A stretch of DNA of 64,000 nt from the NCBI GenBank assembly GCA_949316235.1, contig OX438759.1, positions 15,282,618 to 15,346,617 on the forward strand, written 5' to 3'. This DNA comes from Oegoconia quadripuncta (taxonomy: Eukaryota; Arthropoda; Insecta; Lepidoptera; Autostichidae). The position numbers were made by a program, and so were the translations under genes. The notes under the pieces are model-generated. The model saw only the letters and a list, made by a program, of their open reading frames with translations. It did no database searches and had not been told where the DNA came from. Below, piece after piece: positions 9,810 to 21,203 of this stretch; position 1 is the first letter of the stretch; every line of letters starts with the position of its first letter.

Positions 9810-10871
9810 ATGGCATATCAAGTAAGTTTTGATCTAATGGAAGCATATTTTTTGAACGATAAAGATATCTCTAGAAGTTTGCGGTGGTATGGCGTAAAAT
9901 ATCCTGATAGACAAATACCGTCTCGTAAAGTTTTGAAAAGGCTTGTGAACAATTTGAAAACTCTGGGACGTTTCGATAAACGCCCAAGAGAACCACAGCA
10001 AGAAAACCATACGATCAACGACGAAGAACTTGGTATTTTAATTTACTTTTCGGCTTTTCCGAAAGCATCGGTGAGAGAAGGAGAACATGAAATTGGAGTT
10101 TCAAAAAGTAAAATACACCGTGTATTAAAAAAACACGGTTTTAAGAGTTATGTTGAAGGACGATTGGTTCAAAAATTACTTCCGGGCGATACAGAAAGGA
10201 GAAAAAATTTCTGTCTTGATATCCAGGCACGATTGCTCGAAGATCCAAATTTTTTGGATAATATTATTTGGACAGACGAATCTAACTTTAGCAATAACGG
10301 TATGTATAACCGCAACAATAATCGTATTTGGTCTAAAGAAAATCCCCTACGAGTGACTGAAACTAATAACCAAGTGCGTTTTTCACTCAACTGTTGGTGC
10401 GGACTTTTAAAAAACCGGGTTTTCTTAATCCATTTTTACCAAGGAACCTTGAACACAGAAAAGTATTTAGGAATACTTCAAATTTTAAGGGATAAGATAA
10501 GAAACCATTCCGCGGCGGAGCAAGAAAACTTAATTTTCCAACAAGATGGAGCTCCGGCTCATAATAGTCGGAGAGCAGCAGATTTTCTAAATGAATGTTT
10601 TCCTACATGGATTGGTACAAATGGACCGATTAGATGGCCGGCCAGATCCCCGGACCTCACACCATTAGATTTCTTCTTTTGGGGATACGTGAAAGATATG
10701 CTATACAAAAAGCGATACGAGAACGTAGGCGAGTTGCAAACAGAATTGTGCCATATCACATCGAGTGTTCACCATAAAATGATTAGAAAATCAACAGGCA
10801 GCGGGCTCATTAAAAGATTGGCGATTTGCGTAAGACAAGAGGGATCACATTTTGAGCATTTAATTAATTAA
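9810..10871 (+). CDS. Tc1/mariner-type transposase (353 aa), DD40D
   Basis: Predicted cut-and-paste transposase acting on the element's own ends. The N-terminal ~110 residues form the helix-turn-helix DNA-binding region (SRKVLKRLVNNLKTLGRF, then KSKIHRVLKKHGF around residues 95-110). The catalytic core has D156 in WTDESNF, D246 in FQQDGAPAH and D287 in SPDLTPLDFF. I count 40 residues between the second and third acidic residues. The SPDLTPLD context aligns D287 with the third catalytic residue of mariner transposases. Length (353) is normal for the superfamily. The frame is uninterrupted and no intron is evident. The Met start follows a short leader just after the direct repeats. The same protein is encoded by copy 3. 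Insect databases commonly label relatives 'Tc3 transposase'; the DD41D (rosa-like) lineage is the nearest group I can suggest, with low certainty. Confidence 0.9.
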   Translation: MAYQVSFDLMEAYFLNDKDISRSLRWYGVKYPDRQIPSRKVLKRLVNNLKTLGRFDKRPREPQQENHTINDEELGILIYFSAFPKASVREGEHEIGVSKSKIHRVLKKHGFKSYVEGRLVQKLLPGDTERRKNFCLDIQARLLEDPNFLDNIIWTDESNFSNNGMYNRNNNRIWSKENPLRVTETNNQVRFSLNCWCGLLKNRVFLIHFYQGTLNTEKYLGILQILRDKIRNHSAAEQENLIFQQDGAPAHNSRRAADFLNECFPTWIGTNGPIRWPARSPDLTPLDFFFWGYVKDMLYKKRYENVGELQTELCHITSSVHHKMIRKSTGSGLIKRLAICVRQEGSHFEHLIN

Positions 10872-10949
10872 TTTACAAAAAAATACCTACTTAATTGACT
10901 ACGGCAGTTTCATGTATGTTTTTTATTTGATTAAAATGATTAATTTCAC

Positions 10950-11217
10950 GTTGTTCCTTTCTTTTAAAATACTATGTTACTTAGGCAGAGTTATTATTTT
11001 TTAGCTATTCTTTCGATTGGCATCATAAAAGTAGGGTGTTTTTTTTTTCACATTTGAGTCGGTTCGATTCCCAGCCGAAGCAAATAATTTTTAGAAAATC
11101 TATGAATGCAGAATTACTAACTTTTAAAAATAACATAAAGTCTTCTTTGAGCAAAATTCACTATCTACGATATTTAAGGTACTTCCCCTTCATGTCCCAT
11201 AACTTTGGGACGCCCTG
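10950..11217. repeat. Right (3') 268-bp terminal inverted repeat of copy 2
   Basis: Reverse complement of 9098-9365, starting GTTGTTCC and ending GGGACGCCCTG. Confidence 0.92.
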
Positions 11218-11219
11218 TA

Positions 11220-12242
11220 TGTAATTCTGATGACAATACTATAATTTGATGGTAGAGCCAGGAGGAGGATGATGGCTACTAGTAAACCCCTCGAGTTTGG
11301 GCTCATATGATTCGTTGTGACGAGTCCAATATATTACACTTGGTGTCGACGATCTGATGATGGAACCAGGAGATCGATAGTTTGTAAAACTAAAAATTTT
11401 ATTATAATCTGGATTTGTGGAAAATAACCCCATCAAAGCTATTTAGTGTTGAGGCTTCTCGAATGCAGTTCAGAGCGATTTTTTTTATTTATTCTGTATA
11501 TAAATATTATCCAATGAATCCAACCCTCTTAAATTATAGCTTAGACGAAGGTACTCTCTCTCCTACGAGAACGTCGTCAAAGAGAATGCTTACTTGCTAT
11601 AAAAATAGCTGTCAGGCACAAAACAGCGTTTATTTAGTGTAGAGAGCTCCTTTGAAGACGTGGCGAAATTACCTAACGCTTTATGACCCTCGTGTAGTAA
11701 ACTAATAATATACCATTGGCCACTAAACGTATCTATCTCTGTACGCGGGGCTAACTACCTCCGACTTTCGTTAACGAGCGGCGATTTCAGGAAGATAATG
11801 GCAGCACAAAGATAATTTAGGGATTGTTGCTGGCAGCATTCAATTTAAAATATATGTTATTGTATATGGCAAGAATGAGGGCTCTCTGCTCTATGGCTCT
11901 CGCGTATGAACACGCGCTCCGTTATTAAGAGTGTCAACCAACTTTAAAGTGCAAAATAAAGGACTTACAGAAATACAACTTGGACGTTTATTGTGACCAG
12001 CCCTACACAGTTCACTACAAGATTCCTACACGGATCCAACATGTATGCATTAACGTCTATCTGTAGCTTAAATTTTACAGCATTTTTAATCTTCTAGTTT
12101 TGGAGAGATTTGAGAAAAACAGATAGAATATACTTTAGATACAGATAGAATAGCACTTTACTTTCCGCTTTTTGTCTGGATTTATAATAGAAGAAATAAA
12201 ATCTATAATAACTGTTTAAGTGTTTAAAAGCAAACAAAATTT
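11220..12242. other. No gene recognised
   Basis: Words such as tctgatgatggaaccaggag (near 11352) resemble motifs common in lepidopteran repeats, and a similar word lies near 54160. No supported coding frame. Confidence 0.4.
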
Positions 12243-12570
12243 TGATTTTTTACTGTAAAATGTATCCAATGACACTCCAGGGCACAAGACGAATTTAACG
12301 ACACCAAGCACTTCGGAATCGGTCAAGCCGTTTAGTCTATAGGCAGTGACTTTGAAATCTGCATCATACGCTCTCCATGCACACACACACACACACACAC
12401 ATAAAAACATCTATTTTCTAACCTAACCAACATAAGTTTATTTTCCATGTAACATTTAGATATGGAAGAGCGGGCCCTACTTACTAAAGTCGAAAATAAA
12501 CTTTTTTCATCTTTCATGTTCATTTTCATACACACACTCGAAAAACATAACCCTCATTCCTTGGACAGTC
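12243..12570 (+). repeat. Interspersed repeat family D with CA microsatellite
   Basis: Blocks aaaatgtatccaatgacactcc, acaagacgaatttaacgaca and atcggtcaagccgtttag, then a (CA)n tract at 12379-12402, then acactcgaaaaacataaccc and ggacagtcgggtaaaa. The same order is seen at 54738-54985 and, in part, at 44330-44560. Looks like a retroelement end with a variable simple-repeat segment. Class unknown. Confidence 0.6.
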
Positions 12571-12969
12571 GGGTAAAAGTGTCATTTATTTATTAAAGAA
12601 ACCAACAGCGTTACAGATGTGTATAAATATTACAAAGTACGAATGCAAAAAATAAGGCAAATTACAAATTTCATCATATAAACTATTATTGTTTTTTTTT
12701 ATGTCATGCTTGCATTTTTCCGGAGAAATAGCATACCCCCTTTTTTACATTGTACTTATAATATATGAGTAATAATAATTAAGTACATATTATATGCCTA
12801 TATACACAAAACCATACAAAAAATTGACTTCATGTATCAATGTTACGGATATTTTGATACTTGTAAGTGGTATAAATTATTATGAATGTATGAGCCTAGA
12901 CTAAGCTAGGCTATTTCACAATGTGTAAACGTTATGTGCCATGTAGTATCCAGCCCCTGCAATATGACA

Positions 12970-13270
12970 TTTTTTTTTTTTTTATGTACAACGGGTTGAT
13001 ACTTGACTTCAATCACACCTGATGTTAAGTGAAGATGAGGTCGAAGATGGAAGCGTACTGACCCGGAAACCCCAATACATTTGGGGGACTGGCTATCTTA
13101 TCTCTGACAACCGGAACACAACAATGCTATTGGTATGGTAGCTAGCCAGGCGGACATTTAAAATACCACCAACCAAACCGAGTACTTAAACATGTACCCC
13201 GCTGGGGATCGAACCCGCGACCTCCGAATCGTAAACCCAATGTTGTTTACATTGAGCCACGGAGGCGGTT
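12970..13270 (-). repeat. SINE-A copy, full length
   Basis: In reverse it has the tRNA-like head (ccgcctccgtggctcaatgt, B box gggttcgatccccagcg), the SINE-A body and a T-run (poly-A) at 12970-12983. It is one of the most complete copies. Confidence 0.88.
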
Positions 13271-13289
13271 AATAATAAAAATACAACGT

Positions 13290-13371
13290 AGGTGCGAGAG
13301 TGGGATAGTTGTATATTTCCATTATCCAAACGATTGAGCAGGATAAATATTATCTCGCGCGACATAAAGCT
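13290..13371. repeat. Repeat shared with 35168-35283
   Basis: gagagtgggatagttgt and ctcgcgcgacataaa match the copy near 35.2 kb, which lacks the LINE tail. The right part resumes at about 13496 (tttatcgcgcct). Confidence 0.55.
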
Positions 13372-13495
13372 GTGGGTTGTCTGGAAGAGATCGCTTTTAG
13401 TGACAAGACCGCCTAATTGTGTTCTATTGTTATCATCACAAATTATTGTAAATTATTTTGCGCAATAAAGAGTATTTGTATTGTATTGTATAAAG
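13372..13495 (+). repeat. LINE 3' tail with conserved hairpin
   Basis: ctggaagagatcgcttttag then tgacaagaccgcc is followed by tgcgcaataaagagtatttg and a (gtatt)n end. The flanks carry ATAAAG on both sides, and the homologous site near 35.2 kb lacks it, so it is a severely 5'-truncated LINE insertion. Confidence 0.65.
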
Positions 13496-13819
13496 ATTTA
13501 TCGCGCCTGCCATGCTACTAGTACCTACTATTAACCTCAACAGTGGGCTTATACAGGTAATCTATCAGACGCGAGTTCGCCCATGTTTTATTTGAGATAG
13601 CGTTGGGTGTTGAAAAAATTATAGGCGGTAGGTACTTTAGCAGATTAATGTAAGATTTGTTTGTTGATCTTGTATTTTGGGTCTAGATATAATGTGCATA
13701 AGTATAGAAGTTTAAATAATGCCGGTTTCTAGGTCACATTAAGCAGATACTATTTTGTTTTGTTACTAGAGTTTTCTCTCTCCCCTGATGTGTAGATTCT
13801 GCGTATCGCAAACAGAAAT

Positions 13820-14281
13820 CTAACTAATGTTATAAATGCGAAAGTTTGGCTGTTTGTTTGTTGCCCAATCACGGCGGAACGGATGAACGGATTTGGATTA
13901 AATGTTTGTGTTTATACACACACAGTAGTTATCTACTGTTTTTGTAAGTGTACTCGCTGTCTACTTTTACGTTACCTCATCAATTTGTCTCCTTACTGAG
14001 GTTTGCTGGAAGAGATCTCTTATAGAGATAAGCTCGCCTTTTGTATATTTTAATATTCTCCTGTTTTTTTTGTTTTGTTTGACGTGTATGCTTATATACA
14101 ATAAAGTGTTAAATAAATAAATAAATTTGGGATATAAGTAGAATATACCCTTGATTAGGATACAGGATACTTTTTATCCCGATAAAGTGAGTAGTTCCCG
14201 CGGGTTAAATAAATTAAACATATCCGCGATAAAGCTATTCCACGCAGGCGACGCTGCGGGGGAAACGCATGCGAAACTAGT
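13820..14281 (+). mobile_element. Lep1-like element split by a LINE tail
   Basis: The left half (ctaactaatgttataaatgcg ... ggatttggattaaat) and right half (ttgggatataag ... CTAGT) join into the same element as 2637-2841 once 13904-14125 is removed. The end ...gcgaaactagt is kept. Confidence 0.65.
13904..14125 (+). repeat. LINE 3' end inserted in the Lep1-like element
   Basis: Contains gtttgctggaagagatctct then tatagagataagctcgcct, the same hairpin as the LINE at 33690-34330 (reverse), and ends tacaataaagtgttaaataa with an (AAAT)n tail. A short AAAT word flanks both sides. Confidence 0.7.
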
Positions 14282-14634
14282 TATCGCTTTTTAGAAAAAA
14301 ACAAGTAAGTATACATATACTAATGGACAATAAAATTTCATATTCACTCTTGTTATTTTTACACAGCTTTTACAATCAACAACACCATCATTCATTATTT
14401 CTTTTATCTGCTGAAGAGTTCTATAAAATAAGGGTTTATTGACCCCCGACGAAAAACGACGTGTGATACGTGTTTGGCGACGTTGTGAGTCTAATCTTTG
14501 TCCGGACGTGTATCGGTATTACGTGGTCCGGTTTACGAGGAGACAGGTTCTTAGCTATGTTTGATGAAAATCGGTTAAGCCGTTTCAAAGAATTTTAACT
14601 ATTAACATAGTTGGTTTATATTCTCATTCTTATG

Positions 14635-15056
14635 TTAGGTCCTTACCTATAAAATTGGCGATTTGTATGAAGAATTTCATTAAGACTGTTTTCTCCATAC
14701 AAACATTTTTGATTTTTTTTTGGGAACGGCAAATCCAAATTAAGCTAAACTTTGTTTGTATTATCGGATAACATTAAGTTAAGTATAGGCAGCGTTAATT
14801 TTTAAAAGTAACCGCTTTATAAAAGTTTCAGCGAATCCAAGAAATGATTATGGGAAGCACATGAAAAGAGCTCAGTTCAAATTTTTTTTATTATTGTGAT
14901 TTAGCCCAGAAATTAAAAATATTTCATGTGAAACCTTGAAATAATATTCCATTTTCCAAATAAAAATCAAATTTGGATATAGCTTTGAATATCGCAGGAA
15001 TTGGTACATATGATTAACGAAGAAAAAAATCTCCAATTTCATAGGTAAAGACTCAA
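14635..15056. mobile_element. MITE with TTAGGTCCTTACCTAT ends, copy 1
   Basis: About 422 bp. The ends TTAGGTCCTTACCTATAAAATTGG and (reverse of right end) TTGAGTCTTTACCTATGAAATTGG are inverted repeats. The interior matches 25942-26345 in the opposite orientation nearly throughout (for example aaccgctttataaaagtttc). No transposase frame. A TA-type border suggests Tc1/mariner affinity. Confidence 0.75.
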
Positions 15057-15690
15057 TATTTGCCGTGGGGTTGGACATATATGACCAAAGGCACCTCGAC
15101 CCAATCGGGATCTTTTGAGCACTGACTGCTTTTGCTCTCTGCTACTGCCAACTTATAGACTTTATAAGCCTTATGACACAGGTTAGTTGAAAGAGCATGT
15201 AGCCTTGCGGCCATGACATCGCACTCACACAGAAGGTGTTTCATTGATTCCCTTTCTTTGTTGCATAGGTGAAATTTCAGCTAGGCCCATTTTAAATAAG
15301 AGCTTTAACCGCCTCCGTGGCTCAATGTAAACAACGTTGGGTTTTTGATTCGGAGATCGCGGGTTCGATCCCCAGCGGGGTACATACTTGAGTACTCGGT
15401 TTGGTTGGTGGTAGGGCATTTTAAATGTCCGCCTGGCTAGCTAACCACGATCTTATCTAAATCTGCAGCCAAGCAGCAATGTTAATGGCATTGTTGTGTT
15501 CCGGTTGTCAGAGATAAGATAGGCAGTCCCCCAAATGTGTTGGGGTTTCCGGGTCAGTACGCTTGAGGTCAAGTACCAACCCGTTGTGCATAAAAAAAAA
15601 AAGATGTCCCTCGTTCCATAATGCGGGTATGCTCTCTGTTCCTTTTTTTCCTACAGATTTTCTTGGTTAGACCTGCAACATTATTGCACA
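15057..15690 (-). mobile_element. Degraded LINE fragment, interrupted by a SINE
   Basis: The minus-strand reading at 15053-15244 begins MKHLLCECDVMAARLHAL, similar to the Cys-rich region near the C-terminus of RNase H-bearing LINE ORF2 proteins. The SINE-A copy at 15306-15603 lies within it. No intact domain remains. Confidence 0.4.
15306..15603 (+). repeat. SINE-A copy, full length with tRNA-like head
   Basis: ccgcctccgtggctcaatgt and gggttcgatccccagcgggg are the A- and B-box regions. The body is typical and the poly-A is near 15592-15602. It is the best plus-strand reference copy. Confidence 0.88.
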
Positions 15691-16898
15691 GTTGGTTTAG
15701 TATGTCCAGATATATATAACCATTTGTTTCTTCGCGGGTGTTCTAAATTTTCATTTTATCAAATTATAACACTAATTAGTTTTTGGCGGTTGATGTGTGT
15801 TTATGTGTGATAAATGCGATCATCAGATTATTTGCTCCATCAATGTTCACCACGCTTACCAATGTTCTGCCCATCTCCGCTCTTCATAAGGCAGAATATG
15901 TATGGAGTCCATCCATGTGATGGTCCCTTGGTATGACCACAAAAACCAAGTATCTGATATTGAGGGAGAAAGACTTTTATCACCTGTCAATTGCATAATT
16001 ATAACACCATTAATGTGACAAAGATTATTTTAAAGGTGGATCCAGGCTCTGAGTCAGCGAGGATATATTCAATTTCTAAGTTGAACAGGCTCCAATGTAG
16101 CAATACTAAATCTATTAAAAATAATAATTTATTGTTTTACAATAAGGCTACTTACGACAAAACCCAAAACAAGCCTTTAACACGTATAAAGAGTATCACA
16201 TATGTATAGAATGCTATCAGAAAGAAGCCAAGGCCAAGGATCAACAATTTTCTCTCGCTAGATCGATAGGTATATGTCTAACTACTTAAACATAATTGAC
16301 ATTTCAACCTATCTTCTGTAATTATTTTGGTGATTGCCAACTGGCTCAGGTTTTATCTGTCAGTTCATAAGCAAGTGATCCATGTCCAGATGAACTCATT
16401 TGTGTTGGCGGCGGTCGGTAAGTGATTTCGCGTGCGACACGATGACGGGCGCATTGTCGCATGTGGGAATAATCTGATTATGAGATGACGTGTTATTACG
16501 GAACAAATCGAGAGATAATTTGAAAATGAATTGTGTCATACTAACGCTAGAATACTCAAATGCTTGTATATCGTGATAACACTTGTATCATCGTGAATAT
16601 TCAAAGCCAATGAACGATGTTTAGGGAAGTTAATGAGCGATAATGCTTTGGTACCTCTGCTGCCCGTCACTTGTCTCTGCGTTTGTGAGCACAAATCTTT
16701 CCTCGTTCTTTCTATATTTAAAGCAAGCCTACCAATTTCTTAGAAAACATTTTTATGTTATCATTGACAGGTACCTACTCTATCCATGTACAAAAAACGT
16801 TTTTAAAATTATAATTTTATATAAGACTTCTTATAAGAAGTCAAAAGTGTATCCTTACTGGATATACGCACATTATTGAGATACGTTCAGTCTTTGAC
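15691..16898. other. No gene recognised
   Basis: Several short open frames (for example 15991-16209 and 16643-16879) have no recognisable domain and AT-biased composition. I see nothing else supported. Confidence 0.4.
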
Positions 16899-16924
16899 GC
16901 ACACACGCACACGCACACGCATAT

Positions 16925-16986
<62 letters not shown>

Positions 16987-17026
16987 ACACACACACACGC
17001 ACACGCACACACACACACACACACAC
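16899..17026. repeat. (CA)n microsatellite
   Basis: About 128 bp of CA dinucleotides with scattered CG and GA interruptions. Open frames on both strands here (poly Thr-His and poly Cys-Val) are artefacts of the repeat. Confidence 0.97.
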
Positions 17027-17089
17027 GAACACAACGCCGTCAATCACATAACACCCCTAACATATAATAAATCCTAATTTCCTTATTTT

Positions 17090-17301
17090 TTAACGCATAT
17101 CGGGTTAGCACTTGACCTCAATGGTGTCGATTCGGATGTACACCAACTAAACTAAACTAAAACCAGTTTTAAAGTACTGTCTCTTTCTCCCTGGAACAGT
17201 ACGGTGCGACGGCACTACTCCAAAACTGGTTTTAATTTAGTTTAGTTAAGTTGGTATACATCCGAATCGACACCAATAACATCTCATGTTAAGTGAAATT
17301 A
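17090..17301 (-). repeat. SINE-A 3' fragment split by a foldback element
   Basis: Reads ttttttaacgcatatcgggt...cttgacctcaa, then resumes ataacatctcatgttaagtg after 17275. It is the SINE-A 3' end in reverse, degraded. Confidence 0.6.
17122..17275. mobile_element. 154-bp foldback MITE
   Basis: The ends TGGTGTCGATTCGGATGTA and TACATCCGAATCGACACCA are inverted repeats that extend through the ccaactaaactaaa and aaaccagttttaaa regions with a few differences, giving arms of roughly 55 bp. It lies inside SINE-A. The target duplication is unclear. Confidence 0.75.
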
Positions 17302-19967
17302 CGAAATTACATTGACAAAGTGAAAGAAAACGTGAATGTCATGTCAGAGGTTAAATCGAGGGCGGAAAGCAGAGAGACGTGGTCATTACTCCACCGACAA
17401 GAGCATGCTCTTAAATTGAAGAAGACAAAGCAAATGTGTTAAAAGAATTATCTTCCAAAGGGCTGAACCGATGTTCATTAAAGATGTGTGGTATGTGTAG
17501 GTATACACACACATACACAACGCCGTCAGAACAGAACATCCGTCGGTCATTTTATAATCAGGAGCTAAAATTAAAAACCTCACTGTCAATATTAAAGGTA
17601 TTTATTTTTATTGACACTTTAATTTCAACTGTTTATTTTACACACACACACAATGCCGTCAAATATATAACACCCGTCTATCTCCGTCGGGGGTTAATAA
17701 ACGAAGCCCATATAACAAAACTAGCGACAGCTATTGTTTAAAGATTAATGAACTGAAGTGACCCGTGACGTTCAAGAATCTGCTAATTGCCTATCTGGTA
17801 TCTGTTCGTATTAACAAATCCTGTATTAAGAACCCGGCGAACTTATTTAATGTCGTGTTCTAATCAAAATTAAAAGGAATACCGGAATGGAAAACATGGG
17901 AGTACCTTACTGTGGTAAGCAAATTACGGGTCGCAGTTGTAGCCTTTACGAAAAAAATGCGCAGTAGCGTTCTTGATGTGATAGAGCGTAGTGGTTAGGA
18001 CAAATCTTCATATGGAAAATGATTATCGCACCACAGAAGAGGCTTATTAGATATGGTGGAGCTTTCTTCAATAGATCTTTCTTCAGCTTATTACAGATGC
18101 TAAATCTAAGTCTAGATCTAAATCAATTTCAAAAAAAGAACATTCTCAAGCGCGTTTCATCAAAACAGCGCTGGGATTTTTGGTGGGATTTCGGCGAGTG
18201 AAGTTGCATTTTTCTTTTTAATTCTTATAATTTGTGCATTCTGACTCTTGAAGCTTAATAATGGCAGAATATTATGCAGCAAAAGTTAGTGATGGTGTAC
18301 AAGCGAATGGAAATGTAAGTTAAAGTGCGTAACGAATCTTTCGGGTTGCCACAAGAAGCCGCCAAAATCTTTTGTAAAACATTCTGCCACTTTAATGAAG
18401 AATAACTTGACCGTGACTAGACTCTGTATACGCCAAGTATACGACGAATTACTTGTTTTCACTGAGACTGACTAATAAATTGAAGAAATAAGAGAAATAA
18501 GACGTGGCTGGATGGTCTGAGATCCCTTTGCTTTCTCCGAAAGGAGTGAATAAAACGAAAAACAATCACAAAAGTCCCTATGAAAAAAATCGTTTTGCAA
18601 ACTATCCGCTAGAGGCGCTGCACATTTCTCCATACAAATCGTCACGTAAACATGAATGCGGTAGTAAAGTTAAGTCGAAACAAAACTCACACTACTACGG
18701 TACTAGGAGTATTTTGCAAAGAGTGTTTCCATGCTTCCGTGAAAGAAAATTACACTTCAAAATTAATGGCCGGATACAGGGTGGTGCCTAGTCAGATCGC
18801 CACTATAGAGACACAAATCCACTAATCCGCTGGGCCCTTATGATGAGTTATAGACCATACCACCTGACAACAAGATATGGCTGTACTCTGACATTGGGGA
18901 CGTAGACTAGACGTAGAATATCCCAACCCATAAATTTTACTGAGAATTCGTATGATATGTTATTGCAGATGTTTTATAATTTTTTGTTGTATACTATGGT
19001 TGATATATTGATTGGGGCAAAACAGAAATAATGATAAATAAACATTAGCTATAAAAAAAATTGTAAATTACAAAATTCAAGATTTGGTGGCGTTTCCCCA
19101 ATCCGTGTTTTTGTGAATGTGCTGTTTAATGAAAAGTTTATAATAAAAATATAAAAAGTATTATAATGCTATAGCATTTGCTATGAAACGCTTGAGTAAA
19201 TAAAAGTTTGAATACCGCAATTAAGTGTTCCATACCATGGTGGCGTGTTAACAAAGTTTGTCACACACAGCATAATTTTCAAAATTGGTGGCGTTTATTC
19301 AACTTGTAACTACGTGTTGCGACAAGGCATATGACGCATTATATATAAGGCATTTCAAGAAAATTTATACTTTTACATTATTATATAGATATCAATAAAA
19401 CAACAACAAAGTCGTTATGTTAATGAGTCTAAATTACATAGTATTAAAAGTCAAACTAAAGAAATTAAGTAATTTTAAGCCAAATAAAAATGTCTGTGGG
19501 GACATAGACTATATAGTATCGCACGGTATTTGTACCAAAATAGGTATAGGATTTTAAAAAGAATTAATTTTTGTAATTTCGCTTGTATCGGCGGTGTGGT
19601 GTTTGCCGAGTGATAACGTCGGGGCCAGAGGCAGCAACGCGTATTTAGAACTGTCGCTTTTTAATTCGAGCAATTGACCACAATTAATGGTAGGTACATG
19701 GCTTTCCGCAAATTAATCACCAGTTAATCTTTTAAGTGAGACTTTCTTACTATTAATCTTAATAAACTACTTCGTCCTGGGAGGGCTACAAATCTACAAA
19801 GAGATGTCGGTAAAGCTGAAAGATTTGTTTACAGGGATTCATGACAATTTTTTACGTATGTATGTATGTATGTAAAAAATTATGCTAGAATACACAAAAT
19901 GGAATGGAAATAATTTCTACATTAAAAATACTTTTTATAACAAGCTTTTAATGCTCCATCATGATTC
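17302..19967. other. Gene-free stretch with minor repeats
   Basis: A second small CA tract lies near 17640-17652. 19377-19460 match 5285-5375. The 95-codon frame at 18504-18791 has no recognised domain and no splice context. Otherwise nothing I can support. Confidence 0.4.
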
Positions 19968-20200
19968 AAAATCAAAATCAAAAAATTATCACTTGAAAGC
20001 GTCACATTTTTTATGTTATTATTAAAGAACGAGCAATAAACTCAAGGGTTGCTCTTTTAAATAAGTTTGGGTTACAATTATATTATATTGTATAATTAGA
20101 CTGAATATCGCCGAGCGGTCAATGTCCATGCTTGCTTATCATCCAGATAGTCAGACATTTTATAATAGCCTTGGTAAATAATGTGCGTTTGGTAAGTAAT
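19968..20200 (-). mobile_element. LINE 3' end, second copy of the 467-1190 family
   Basis: In reverse it retains a few C-terminal codons (near 20160-20120, similar to DYLDDK), a 3' UTR with agagcaacccttgagtttat, and ends in the GATTTTGATTTTGAAT tail near 19968. Confidence 0.55.
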
Positions 20201-20214
20201 TATCACATATTATT

Positions 20215-20590
20215 CTAGTATAAAGGCGAGTTACATAAAGTCCATCAAGGAGTTCCAGTGGCAATCTCCTGGCTCCATCTTTAGACACTCGTCATCATGT
20301 GCAATGAAAAGTGCTCATGGCAACAAAACAAACTAGTCCAAATTCTACTACCTTACTTTTTGCCATCAGGAAGTTCCACAGTCCCTACATCTCGGCTCCA
20401 TCATCAGATCAGCTGGATGGTACCATAATATTGTATTGTCACCGAACTTACATAAATGTGCCAATAAATTTCAGCACAACCAGATACCAGCAAGTGGTTG
20501 AAAAATGGTTTACAAATTTTGAAAAGGACAACTTAAACATTGAAAACTATGCAAAGCTTATAAAAAAACTAAATAAAAGCTTGTAAAAAT
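20215..20590 (+). repeat. Interspersed repeat of unknown class
   Basis: Shares blocks with 4035-4205 (gccatcaggaagttcc, catcatcagatcagctggat, ataatattgtattgtcaccg). A 91-codon frame (20311-20586) runs through it but shows no known domain. Confidence 0.5.
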
Positions 20591-20671
20591 AGTGCTACTG
20601 TGGTCTAAGTCATATGTTTCTCTTTTACTAAAGGCTTCGTTAATACATCTGCCAATATTACATTAATTGGT

Positions 20672-20958
20672 AAAGTGGTTGGTGGTAGGGCATTTTAAAT
20701 GTCCGCCTCGCTAGCTACCACCATCTTATCTAAATCTGCCGCCAAGCAGCAATGTTAACAGCATTGTTATGTTTCGGTTGTTAGAGATAACATAGCCAGT
20801 CCCCCAAATGTGTTGGGGTTTCCGGGTCAGCACGCTTCCACCTTCGACCTCATCTTCATGTATACATATTTTTTCTATCGTTATGCATAAATATATATCG
20901 AAGGTGGAAGCGTGCTGACCCGGAAACCCCAACACATTTGGGGGACTGGCTATGTTAT
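20672..20958 (+). repeat. SINE-A copy ending in a perfect 60-bp inverted duplication
   Basis: 5'-truncated SINE-A from about 20672 to 20860. Arm 20787-20846 is repeated exactly as its reverse complement at 20899-20958 around a 52-bp spacer. The second arm is SINE sequence copied backwards, not an independent full insertion. Confidence 0.85.
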
Positions 20959-21203
20959 ATATAGAAATAAGTAACTGATGTTTATTTTTTCATCACTCAC
21001 AGGCTCGCGAATAATTATATTCTGTTATATCAATATGCTGTGTTCTAGAAAGATAGGTACATCGAGTTAGAGCACGATTTCAGGGCTGACTGTTTATCGT
21101 TGAATATTCCAATATTACAATTTATATTTAGGCCCTTAGAAAGGCACACTAAACATTTAACATCCTTATATACATACATATAAAGTCACGCCTGTTTTCC
21201 TTA

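Larger units (their letters stand above)
9098..11217 (+). mobile_element. Full-length long-TIR Tc1/mariner-like transposon, copy 2
   Basis: 2120 bp with TA at 9096-9097 and 11218-11219. The 268-bp terminal inverted repeats differ at only a few bases (for example TTGTAG versus TCGTAG near the outer part). One transposase gene with no intron lies between. The long TIRs are unlike the ~30-bp ends of classical mariner. It is probably autonomous, judged from an unbroken frame and intact ends. Confidence 0.95.

Noticed and set aside
16841..17067. Open frames of Cys/Val or Thr/His repeats on both strands
   Set aside because: They are translations of the (CA)n microsatellite.
18504..18791. 95-codon plus-strand frame
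   Set aside because: Basic, low-complexity translation with no family resemblance that I can name.
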